Source: Buxus sempervirens (taxonomy: Eukaryota; Streptophyta; Magnoliopsida; Buxales; Buxaceae). Taken from it: a stretch of DNA of 64,000 bases. A program made the translations under genes and the position numbers. The stretch covers positions 32,540,766 through 32,604,765 of the forward strand of contig OX387184.1 of assembly GCA_947561395.2 (NCBI GenBank), given 5' to 3'. Under the pieces are notes generated by a model. That model made no database searches. It saw only the letters and a list, made by a program, of their open reading frames with translations, and was not told the DNA's origin. Below, piece by piece: positions 33,801 through 42,326 of the stretch (position 1 is its first letter; every line of letters begins with the position of its first letter).

Positions 33801-34390
33801 TGGAATTGCTTAACCACTTCATCTTTAACCTTCAATGTCCATTCAGGTTTTAACCTTCTCAGTTTCTGCTTAACTGGCTTAGAGTCTGGTAGAATGGGTA
33901 GCCTGTGCACCACCATATCTGTGTCTAACCCCGGCATATCCCGATATGACCATGCAAACACATCTTCATAATCAGCCAAAAATCGTATCATTTCATCCCG
34001 CTGTACCTCAGATAGGCATACCCCAATCTTCACTATTTTTGGGTCATCTTCGGTCCCTAGGTTGATTGATATGGTCTCTTCAATATTGGGTTGGACCCCC
34101 TTTTCATGACGCTCTAATTGATATGTGATTTCTTTTGGAACGTCGTCTTCTTCGTCCTCGGTCTCTTCTTCAACCCCCATTAGGTCAAAGTCGAGCTCAA
34201 GGTCGAAGTCATACTCATCCTGATCAAATTCCGTTTGTTTATATGGTTCATAAATGGTTTGGACCTTTTTGAAAACTTTATCTTTTCTAGAAAAAACTGA
34301 AAAATCTTTTTGTGTTTTTTGAGAGCCTTCTACAAAATCTTTCCCTGAAGACGAAGGCTCATTAAAGCTTTCAGGAAAAGGGCATTCCAC
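30872..34390 (-). CDS. pol: Tat pol: reverse transcriptase, RNase H, archaeal-type RNase H, integrase
   Basis: Open frame of 1,172 codons with no ATG at its start; it begins where the gag-protease frame ends, in the -1 frame. An acidic spacer (1-160) is followed by RT (about 165-360, active site YVDD near 326). A degenerate first RNase H follows (about 470-590) in which the expected catalytic Asp after LILYL is absent. A second, complete RNase H (about 622-745) has FFDGAAN, NIAEYEA, YGDSS and FADAL. Integrase (about 840-1110) has an HHCC finger, then Asp in WGIDVIG, Asp in VTDNAS and Glu in GAVEAAN. A second RNase H of archaeal type is a Tat hallmark. The frame stops early at 30872 next to a run of five C at 30886-30890; similarity to family C-termini appears to continue in another frame to about 30800, so this copy has probably lost its last two dozen or so residues. 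Confidence 0.92.
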   Translation of the reverse strand: MECPFPESFNEPSSSGKDFVEGSQKTQKDFSVFSRKDKVFKKVQTIYEPYKQTEFDQDEYDFDLELDFDLMGVEEETEDEEDDVPKEITYQLERHEKGVQPNIEETISINLGTEDDPKIVKIGVCLSEVQRDEMIRFLADYEDVFAWSYRDMPGLDTDMVVHRLPILPDSKPVKQKLRRLKPEWTLKVKDEVVKQFQAGFLAVSTYPEWLANIVPVPKKDGKVRMCVDYRDLNKASPKDDFPLPHIDILVDNTAVHSLFSFMDGFSGYNQIKMAKEDQEKTAFITPWGTFHYTVMPFGLKNAGATYQRAMTALFHDMIHKEMEVYVDDMIAKSCEEEDHLISLKKVFDRLRKYSLRLNPAKCVFGATSGKLLGFIVSRRGIEIDPAKAKAIIEMPSPRTEREVRGFLGRIQYISRFIAQLTAICEPIFKLLRKNNPTVWNDDCQEAFDTIKEYLLNPPVLVPPTPGRPLILYLSVLETSMGCVLGQHDDTGRKERAIYYLSKKFTEYEAKYSPLEKTCCALVWATQRLRHYFLSHSTLLISRMDPLKYLFEKPALTGRTAKWQLLLSEFDLTYITQKAIKGQAIADHLAAHPLPEYQPLKTNFPDEAILFAEEEEGESSWQMFFDGAANMNGNGIGAVLIKPDGAHIPIAVKLRFQCTNNIAEYEACIIGLQAALDHEVEELDVYGDSSLIIFQTTGEWKTKDHKLIPYHQYLEEISTKFTRISFNYMPRAKNQFADALATLASMVSMPEGVDIRPLEIEVRDEPAYCLVLEETPEEEVPWFQDIKNFLNDRSLPENVTSTEKRTIQRLAGQFLLSGGQLYKRSHNDILLRCVAKTESERIVETVHGGVCGPHMNGHMLAKKILRLGYYWSTMEHDCYMHVKRCHLCQVYADNKHAPPSELHSMTSPWPFSMWGIDVIGMISPKASNGHRFILVAIDYFTKWVEAASYANITSSHVLKFLKHNIICRYGLPSAIVTDNASNLKNKDMRKMCEQFQITHHKSAPYRPKMNGAVEAANKNIKKIIQKMVVSFKDWHEMLPLALHAYRTSIRTSTGATPYSLVYGMEAVLPVEVEIPSLRVLMEAELEEAEWIQSRHDQLNLIEEKRLKALSHGQLYRKRMARAYNKKVKPRTFQEGNLVLKKILPFLEDPRGKFKPNWEGPYVVKKVYQGVLSS

Positions 34391-37300
34391 TAATGGAGTT
34401 TTTTTTTTTTAGAAGCCATGTCTGTTTGCCAAACAAACGCGGCTTCAAAAGTAAGGGGAGTTTCCTCCCAATTATTCAGAATGAAAGAATCTGGGGCAGG
34501 GATACAAGCCTGCTCCTCGAGCTCATGGTCTGCATCAGAAATCACCAATACTGGGTGAGTTGCATTGCCTGCTTCTTCGGTAGGGCCAGTTCCAGATGGA
34601 ATTTCTACTGCAGCCCAGTCAATAAAAGGTAGCTCCTCTGCTACTTTTTCTTGGTTGCCTTCTGTCATGGCAAAGAATGCCCCTACGTCCTCAGAAAAAT
34701 CCTGCTTTTGTTCGGCTTGTGGCCCAGGCCCCCCAGATGCTTGTGGAGGTGGAGGTGGAACATATGGTTGTATTGTGGAGGGTTTGGGTTTCTGGAATGG
34801 GTTGACATTGTAGTATGGAGGTTTAGACTGATCCTCAGGAGGAGACAGCTGAATCATGTGAGACGGCTTAGGAAAAGTTTCCCTGATGTGTGGGAATTTC
34901 ATAGCTTCTATCTGCCCCTGACTTTTCCATTTCCTTGGCTTGGACCCCAATCCTGCTCTGTGAACCATCTTCTTAACCTGAACTGGTTCTATCCTTCCTT
35001 GTAGGTTAATCCCCAGACCTTTTCCAGGGTGAAAATGGTACTTTTCTAATACATTTTTGACCATTTTTTCAGCACAGGTCAATTTTCCTTCTTTTTGCTG
35101 ATACCCCCCAGGTATATAATTCACAGCTTCAAATTGAAAAGAGTGAAACGCCATTTTATCTGCTGTCATTTCCGTGTTAATGCAGGGTACATCAGGGGAC
35201 CACATGGGGGGAACCAAATTTTCGGCCAGGACGGTAATCACCTTTTGCCCTCTAATATACTTGACTCTTTGGTGGAGGGTAGATGGTATGGCCCTAGCCG
35301 TATGAATCCACGGCCTTCCTAGGAGTAGGTTGAAAGCCGCAGGTATATCCATCACTTCAAATGTGATGTTGAAAATATACGGTCCAATTGTGACCGGCAG
35401 TTCAACCTCCCCTAGGGAGTGTGTCTTAGAGCTGTCAAATGCTCTTATAATTCTTCCATTTTGTTTTATTTTGTTTCGCTCCAGATTGAGCTTAACAAAG
35501 GTTACTAATGGGCAGACATTGAGGGCTGACCCATTATCAATCAAGACCCGGGCTATCATGCAGCCCTTACTGAGCACAGCAATGTGCAATGGATCCACAT
35601 GATGGTATCCTGCTGGACTAATTTCCGTTTCAGAAAAGGTTATAACATTATGAGATAATATTTGCCCAACCATCCGGCCTAGTTGGTCTGGTTCAATGTT
35701 TTTAGGTACATGGGCCCCCTGGAGTATTCTTAACAAGGAGTCCCTATGTTTTTCTGAGTTTAACAATAGGCCCAGTATTGAGATCTGGGCAGGGACTTTG
35801 TTCAACTGTTCGATGACATTGAACTCACTCTTTTTTATTACCTTAATGAGGTCAGCAGCCTCACTGTCAACTACCTGGGGGGTATCTTCCCCTACCTTGG
35901 CCTTTCCTTTATTTTTTCCTTCTTCTTTATCCTTCTCTGTTTCTTTCTGTTTTTCTTCCACCCCTACACACTTTCCTGACCTCATCATAAGGTTTACTTC
36001 TTCCTTGCTTTCAACTGCAGGGCATGTAGTGGTGAATGCTTCACTGTAGTTCCATGGTACAGCCGATTCAATGTAGGAAGGCTTAGGGACGTTTACCACC
36101 AATGGGGGAAGTTTGGAATTGGCAATGGAAGTCTGAGTAATGGGAACATTAACAACCAATGGAGGAAGTTGTTTTGGTTGTGGGTTTGCAGAAGTGACTG
36201 ATGCACTAAGGGGGTCACAATTTATGACCAATGGTGGCTTAGACTGAATGGGCGGAGTAAAAGTGGATGGATTATAATTAACGACCAAAGGTGGGTTGGC
36301 AATGTTCATCTGGGCCATGAGGGATGAGACCCGGTCCAAAGATGAGCTAATGTTCTTTGCAGCACCATCATTCCCCTTTGAAATCATGTTTATTTCTTTG
36401 CCTTCACTTCTCTTGTCAAAATATACTTTGACTGTTGTCCCTATGGGAGCAATTAATTGAGATGGGTCAAAGGTTATTTTGTCAGAAGAGATGACTCCTA
36501 TGACATTAGATGGGCCTGTCCCGTGATGTTGGGGCAGTGGGTTTTGTCCAATATCTGTTCTTGGAGGATTGGAAGCCCCTGTATTGAAAGACAGGGTATT
36601 CTGGTCTAGTAAATCCTGAATGGCATGTTTCAAAGGCCAGCACTTGTCTGTAGGGTGCCCAGGTGCACCCATATGGTAATCACAAGTGGTGGAGGGGTCA
36701 AAATTTCTCCCCTTAGATGCATTAGGATTAGGTTCTCTTAAGGTGATATACCCTCCTTGCAATAAAGTGGGCAGCAATTGAGAGGGAGTCATTGGAATAG
36801 GGGTAAAAACCCTATTTCTCCTTGCTGCAAAATAGGCATCCTTTTCCTCTTTGGTAAAAACCCTTTTTTGGTCTGAAGGTGCTGTTGGAACATTAACCCT
36901 CATAGGGGCCTGGGTAGGTGGAGATGGAGTAGGAAAATGAGCCGGTACATTGATTTGTATGGGTTTGTTAGGGCCAGATGGTGGCTGTACCATGTTTACC
37001 TCACCCTCCTTCTTGTTCCCATTCTTTTTTGTTCCGCTTCCTTTCTTTAGGTTGGGGTCATGCTGGCTAATCATGGCAGAGTGGTCAATTATCTTGCCTG
37101 ACCTTATTCCATCCTCAATTCGGTCAGCCACCTGAACCAAAGCTGCAAAATTAGTGGTGGTCTGACCCACCAAGTGGCTGTAGAATGGTTGACCCAAAGT
37201 GCTTATGAAGGTAGAAATCATTTCCTGTTCTAGCATGGGTGGCCTGACCTGGGAGGCTGTCTCCCTCCACCTCTTGGCATATTGCCTTACAGTTTCTTCC

Positions 37301-38085
37301 CTTCCTTTGCTCATTCTCATGACGTCGTACCTATCTGGCATGATCTCTGAATTGAACCGGTATTGAGCTAGGAAGGCATCGGCTAGGTCCTTCCATCTTT
37401 TGATCTTCCCATGGTCCAGAGTGGCGAACCATCTTAATGCGGTTCCTGTCAGGCTCCTTTGGAAAAGTTGGATCAAGATGCCCTCATCCTGCCCGAACTG
37501 GCATAGGGCACCGCAATACAACTTTAGGTGGCTCATGGGGCAACCAGTGCCATCATACTTGTCCAAGTCTGGACACTTAAACTTAGCCGGCAGGTTAACA
37601 TTGGGGTATAGGCACAGGTCTTCAAAATTGGTGCCTCCAAAGTTGTTTACCCCTTTGACTTCCCTAAGTTCATCTTGGATCATTTCTAGCTTATGCATGA
37701 ACTTTCTTTCAACCTCTTCCCTTATCCTTTCCTTTTCCTTAGCCTTGTTTGATTCAGCTGTCTCATCCCTGGTCAGTATAGGTTCAGGGGTGGGTTCATA
37801 GACAGGTTCAGGAGTTGGTTGCACTGGAGGTGGAACATTGACTTGGGGTGGAGGTGCAGGGTTGGATGTGGATGCCTGGTTCTGGGCCTGCATTTGTTGG
37901 GCCTGCACTTGTTGGGCCTGTACTGACAGTATGTTCTCTAGCATTCGGGCTAGTCCTGCCACTTGTTCTTGGAGTAGAACGACATCAGGATGAGGAGCAT
38001 CAACTTCATCTTCAATGGGATTCATGGCTCGAGCTCTTGATCTGGTTACAGGAGCTATGATTGCGAGTGTATTAGTACCTGGCAA
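34390..38085 (-). CDS. gag: Tat gag-protease polyprotein with G-patch, 1,231 codons
   Basis: Starts at ATG (MPGTNTLA) and is intact. An N-terminal coiled coil with QAQQ repeats (35-75) and Pro-rich spacer lead to a Retrotrans_gag capsid domain (about 165-300, with LTGTALRWFATL and YAKRWRE). A modified zinc knuckle CDYHMGAPGHPTDKC is near 468. Next come repeated PPLVVN motifs (about 590-670) and a retropepsin-like protease with DNGSALNV near 850 and LLGRPWIH near 922. A G-patch-like segment GKGLGINLQG follows near 1015-1030. It assembles the particle and matures the polyproteins. It ends at a TAG just after 12 A; pol follows in the -1 frame. Confidence 0.92.
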   Translation of the reverse strand: MPGTNTLAIIAPVTRSRARAMNPIEDEVDAPHPDVVLLQEQVAGLARMLENILSVQAQQVQAQQMQAQNQASTSNPAPPPQVNVPPPVQPTPEPVYEPTPEPILTRDETAESNKAKEKERIREEVERKFMHKLEMIQDELREVKGVNNFGGTNFEDLCLYPNVNLPAKFKCPDLDKYDGTGCPMSHLKLYCGALCQFGQDEGILIQLFQRSLTGTALRWFATLDHGKIKRWKDLADAFLAQYRFNSEIMPDRYDVMRMSKGREETVRQYAKRWRETASQVRPPMLEQEMISTFISTLGQPFYSHLVGQTTTNFAALVQVADRIEDGIRSGKIIDHSAMISQHDPNLKKGSGTKKNGNKKEGEVNMVQPPSGPNKPIQINVPAHFPTPSPPTQAPMRVNVPTAPSDQKRVFTKEEKDAYFAARRNRVFTPIPMTPSQLLPTLLQGGYITLREPNPNASKGRNFDPSTTCDYHMGAPGHPTDKCWPLKHAIQDLLDQNTLSFNTGASNPPRTDIGQNPLPQHHGTGPSNVIGVISSDKITFDPSQLIAPIGTTVKVYFDKRSEGKEINMISKGNDGAAKNISSSLDRVSSLMAQMNIANPPLVVNYNPSTFTPPIQSKPPLVINCDPLSASVTSANPQPKQLPPLVVNVPITQTSIANSKLPPLVVNVPKPSYIESAVPWNYSEAFTTTCPAVESKEEVNLMMRSGKCVGVEEKQKETEKDKEEGKNKGKAKVGEDTPQVVDSEAADLIKVIKKSEFNVIEQLNKVPAQISILGLLLNSEKHRDSLLRILQGAHVPKNIEPDQLGRMVGQILSHNVITFSETEISPAGYHHVDPLHIAVLSKGCMIARVLIDNGSALNVCPLVTFVKLNLERNKIKQNGRIIRAFDSSKTHSLGEVELPVTIGPYIFNITFEVMDIPAAFNLLLGRPWIHTARAIPSTLHQRVKYIRGQKVITVLAENLVPPMWSPDVPCINTEMTADKMAFHSFQFEAVNYIPGGYQQKEGKLTCAEKMVKNVLEKYHFHPGKGLGINLQGRIEPVQVKKMVHRAGLGSKPRKWKSQGQIEAMKFPHIRETFPKPSHMIQLSPPEDQSKPPYYNVNPFQKPKPSTIQPYVPPPPPQASGGPGPQAEQKQDFSEDVGAFFAMTEGNQEKVAEELPFIDWAAVEIPSGTGPTEEAGNATHPVLVISDADHELEEQACIPAPDSFILNNWEETPLTFEAAFVWQTDMASKKKKLH
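34399..34410 (-). promoter_or_regulatory. 12-A run at the gag-protease/pol junction, candidate frameshift site
   Basis: On the minus strand twelve A residues occur three codons before the gag-protease stop, and pol is open in the -1 frame across the junction. Such a homopolymer permits ribosomal or transcriptional slippage, giving less pol than gag. No pseudoknot was modelled. Confidence 0.6.
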
Positions 38086-38298
38086 AATAAAGATAAAATA
38101 TCAGTGCCAATTTAATCTCATTCACATGTCTAGGTATACTTATGTGCAAGCTGGGTGAACACGAGTTTGGATTTTTTTATTTATTTATTTATTTGCTTCT
38201 TTTTTTTTATTTTTTTTATTTTATTTTATTTTATTTTTTTGAATTGAATTGTTGGAATATTCTAGGGCTTCCCACAGATCCCACAAAAGAGAGAAAGG
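38086..38298 (-). other. short leader between minisatellite and gag start
   Basis: It holds a run of ATTT and TTTTA repeats at 38170-38240 (plus strand) and the approach to the gag ATG. There is no other gene. Confidence 0.5.
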
Positions 38299-39110
38299 TC
38301 TGAAATTCAAAGGCTTTCAGAGGCCCGGGTTTTTTTTTTTTTTTTTTTTAAAAGGTCTGAAATTCAGAGGCTTTCAGAGGCCCAGGGATATTTTTGGAAA
38401 AGGTCTGAAATTCAGAGGCTTTCAGAGGCCCAGGGATGTTTTGATGAAAGTCTGAAATTCAAAGGCTTTCAGAGGCCCAAAAGGAAAAGGTCTGAAATTC
38501 AAAGGCTTTCAGAGGCCCAAAAGTTCTGAAATTCAAAGGCTTTCAGAGGCCCAAAAGATCTGAAATTCAAAGGCTTTCAGAGGCCCAAAAGTTCTGAAAT
38601 TCAAAGGCTTTCAGAGGCCCAAAAGAAAAAGGTCTGAAATTCAAAGGCTTTCAGAGGCCCAAAAATTCTGAAATTCAAAGGCTTTCAGAGGCCCAAAAGA
38701 AAAAGGTCTGAAATTCAAAGGCTTTCAGAGGCCCAAAAGTTCTGAAATTCAAAGGCTTTCAGAGGCCCAAAAGAAAAAGGTCTGAAATTCAAAGGCTTTC
38801 AGAGGCCCAAAAGTTCTGAAATTCAAAGGCTTTCAGAGGCCCAGAAGATCTGAAATTCAAAGGCTTTCAGAGGCCCAGGGATTTTTGAGAAAAAGTCTGA
38901 AATTCAAAGGCTTTCAGAGGCCCAGGGATTTTTTGAGAAAAAGTCTGAAATTCAAAGGCTTTCAGAGGCCCAGGGATTTTTGAGAAAAATCTGAAATTCA
39001 AAGGCTTTCAGAGGCCCAGGATTTTTTTTGAAAAATCTGAAATTCAAAGGCTTTCAGAGGCCCAAGAGTTTTGAAAAAGTCTGAAATTCAAAGGCTTTCA
39101 GAAGCCCAAG
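38299..39110. repeat. 20-copy minisatellite of hairpin-forming units in the Tat leader
   Basis: Twenty copies of a core of about 27 bp, TCTGAAATTCAAAGGCTTTC followed by AGAGGCCC, are separated by 3 to 25 variable bases (AAAAG, AGGGATTTTTGAGAAAA and similar). Within each core TCTGAAA and TTTCAGA are perfect inverted arms around nine bases. The middle copies have the shortest spacing (33-40 bp). The array lies in the untranslated leader upstream of gag. It is not a CRISPR array. Confidence 0.92.
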
Positions 39111-39234
39111 GAACCTTTCTCTCACATTTTTTTTTTGAAGCATTTTATTCAAACTTGTTTCTCTTTATCATTATTTAAAGGTTAAAAGAATATTTTAGTG
39201 GGAAAAACTGATTAAAGTTGAATATTCCGAGAAA

Positions 39235-39371
39235 CCGTATACACAGTACGGTCCAGCCCTGCCCGTATTCAAATTACGAGCAAGCCGTGACCGTATGGAA
39301 AACACGGGCGAGCCCAGCCCGTATAGGTTATACGGGCAAGCCCAGCCCGTGTACTAAATGCGGTTTTACGG
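39235..39371. repeat. palindrome array D, in the Tat leader
   Basis: Five units of the GCCCGTA/TACGGGC family. The best is at 39317-39337 with 9-bp perfect arms GCCCGTATA and TATACGGGC around GGT. The array lies just upstream (minus-strand sense) of the minisatellite and about 1.15 kb before gag. Confidence 0.85.
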
Positions 39372-40604
39372 AACTCTGTTATATTTTTCCAGTTTTTACA
39401 TGGTTTGATCACTTTAATTGCTCATCCAAACGTACGGTTCACCCATTGCAGAGCTTCTAAACTGTCCCAAAGTGGACCTTGGCCTATTTGTAAAAACACA
39501 TGCTTGGGAGGGCACATGTACCCTCCAAATTGACACCATACTCAAGAATTTGGTACCCTTTTGTTGACTCTTGTATGAACATCGGGTAGGATTGATTCTA
39601 AACAGAGTTAGAGACTCTTCCTATGGGCTGTACCAATTTTAAAAACATGCATATTTTGGGACCAATTTTATCCCGAACCAATGGGTACCATGACACCCCT
39701 ATGACATGAAAATAATGTAAAACAATAGGGTTACCTTGTTACCTTGTTTACCTTCAATATAGCATCCGCATTATGCCCTGGTTTGTAAGCCATGCATACG
39801 GCCTTCCCACAATCATACAAACCCCATATTCCCACGTAATTGTGTAATTTAGCCAAAAACGTGTAACTCCACCTTCAAGCGTAGGGGTTTTGGGTTTTGG
39901 CTTAATGGCAACTTAGCACTCAAGCCTAATGATGACCAGAATCCCAGATCCACGTTATCATCACATCATTAGCTCAAAGTTCTAAGGTGAATGTTTTCAC
40001 TTTCGCTTTCCGAAGTATCGACCTCGGTGCGCCAAGCTACACACATTCTTGTTCAACTTCCTATAGGTGATAGGTAGGCCGTGTAAAAAAATAAAAGGTG
40101 CACAGTGCATTGTAAACATAGGTCACATTCACAACGTCCCAGACCCTTGCCACTCTTTTCGCAGCCATGCATAAACAAACCAAGGCATAATAGGAAAGCA
40201 TATTTTAAATAAACAAGTAAATAAAGCAATCCTATAGCACCCAAAACATGCTCATAAAAAATCATCCAAATCATGTCAACATATGCTCATATTATATATC
40301 CAAAATACACCATAGAAAGCATGCTGAAAATTAGAACATGCATATTAAAATACAGCAAGAAATAAGCATGGTTTATCAAAATAAACCTCCCCTATGCATG
40401 TTTCTAGAAACAATCCTATGAATCAGAATTAAGCATGTTTCTACCCCCATGGATTCTTAAGCAATAAATCAGATTTACAACCTATCCCACATGCTTAAGA
40501 ACACCAAACAGCAAGCAAAACAAAGACATGCTAAAAACACAAAATAGCAAGCAAATCAAAAAAATCAAAAACATGAACAAACACCAAAAAGGCTCAAATC
40601 CACA
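39372..40604 (-). other. untranslated 5' leader of the Tat element
   Basis: There is no convincing open frame on either strand; some Ogre elements have an extra ORF here, but I do not see one. The stretch is A/T-rich with several GCATG words. Confidence 0.55.
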
Positions 40605-40624
40605 AGTCCCCAGCAGAGTCGCCA
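40605..40624 (-). other. primer binding site of the Tat element
   Basis: On the minus strand, two bases after the LTR end, the sequence reads TGGCGACTCTGCTGGGGAC. This is a primer-site form I recall from Tat/Ogre elements, for which an arginine-tRNA primer has been proposed. The tRNA was not checked here. Confidence 0.75.
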
Positions 40625-42022
40625 GTTGTGAGACATGGGAAAAAATCAAATCCAATGATTTCCTCAATCATCACACGGGATCAAATTAAACAAAGAGTCG
40701 CCACCATTCAATTGAGGTGTGAATGGACACCAAAATATTAAATAAGCACAAAAGGCAAATTTTAGGGCAAAATATCCCTCCTAAAAAAAAAAACCAGAGA
40801 TGAGTAAGGGGATTAGGTTATGAACAGGGGAAGGTGTTAGGCACCCCTATTCATCCACACAAGGTGGTTGCCAGGTATTGTTCATGTTTAAATAAAGGAA
40901 AAAGCTTGCTATAAAAATCACACAAAATCACAAAAAAAAGCAAAAATATATGGTTTTTTCATATGAATAGTCTGATTGATCCAGAACTATCAAACATGAT
41001 CATACCATTCCTAGGGTTTCATGATCAAAATAAAATTGAGATAAAATCCAATAAAATCAATTTAAAGTGAAAAATCCAAAAATCTGGCTTCAAGTCAAAT
41101 TCTAGAAATCTAGAAAAATATGATTTTTATAAAATATTTCAAAATTGAACTTGAATAGTCCAAGATATAGATAAAGCTCAAATTTCACATTAAATTTGAA
41201 AATCAAAACCAAAAATACCCACGTTTATGAAAAACACCAAAAGGGGAGAATTTAGACCGTAGGGTCTTCTCTCAATAATGAAAAACAATTTAAAAATCAT
41301 CTCATGAAACCCTAGAATTTATTTTTAGGCTTCTTGATTCAGATCTACCATATTGATCATGATAAATCCAAGATCCTAGCCTAAAATCACAAAAATCACG
41401 AAAACAGTGCTGTAGGTGCAAATATGTGAAAAATCCAAATTTTATCAAAAAGTGGGGATCTCATGCTATAAACATCATAGATTCATGTTATTCATTCAGA
41501 TATATCATAAAAAGCATTAAAACATGATCAGGATATTTAAAACAGCCATATCTCACAAATTAGAGCACAAGGGGGCCTACCCTACGGATCCACCTGGTCC
41601 CTTTTCCCCTAGTTCTCTCTTCACGTTTTACGGCTAGAGAGACTCTTGAGGTACTTAGAGATAGGTTTGGTTACACAAACACAATCACAGGCTTTATTCT
41701 ATGAAAAAGGAAAAAAAACAGATATGGGGTTCTATTCTAGGGATCCACCTGTTCCCCTTTCCCCTAGTTCTCTCTTCACGTTTTACGGCTAAAGAGACCC
41801 TTGAGGTACTTAGAGACAAGTTTAGGAATACAAAAACAGATATGGCCTTATTCTACAGCAATAGAGATGATCCTATTACATCTAAAATAAAAGACAGAAA
41901 AATAAAAGGGATAGGAGACTTACCTGGATTTAGCAGGCAGAGCAGCAGGGATTCTTCTCTTGTAGCTTCTTAGGATTCCTTAGACTCAAAATTTCGTGGC
42001 CCTAAGCTAGAGGAATGAGCCT

Positions 42023-42032
42023 CTATTTATAG
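42023..42032 (-). promoter_or_regulatory. TATA box of the Tat 5' LTR
   Basis: CTATAAATAG on the minus strand, about 400 bp into the LTR and about 190 bp downstream of palindrome array A. Confidence 0.65.
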
Positions 42033-42222
42033 ACACACCCCAGGGGCAAGGTTGGTCCAGAAGGATATATCCTGATTCTCAGGATAGAGTGAAATATAGA
42101 GATAATGCCCATCCATAGTGGCTTCAGCGAATAAAATACTTAATTCCTCGTTTAAAGATATATTGGACTTCAAATAAAGCTCGGAAATCGAGAGAAGGAC
42201 CAAACTTGCACGTGTCTGTAAT

Positions 42223-42326
42223 GCCCGTAAATGATTTACGGTCCAATGGTGACCGTATTGGTACTACGGGCGCGCCTGCTCGTAGATATTTTGCGGGCGA
42301 GATAGGCCCGTGAAGCCAATACGGGC
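42223..42326. repeat. palindrome array A, 5' LTR copy
   Basis: Same as 22956-23059 with one base changed in the third unit. It begins with the perfect CCGTAAA/TTTACGG palindrome at 42225-42241. Confidence 0.8.

Noticed and set aside
38299-39110. CRISPR-like direct repeat array
   Set aside because: Units are nearly contiguous, the spacers are short low-complexity A/G or T runs rather than unique sequence, and the locus is in the leader of a plant retrotransposon.
40605-40624. Fragment of a tRNA gene
   Set aside because: Only the short complement of a tRNA 3' end is present, at the exact place of a primer binding site. No cloverleaf could be found around it.
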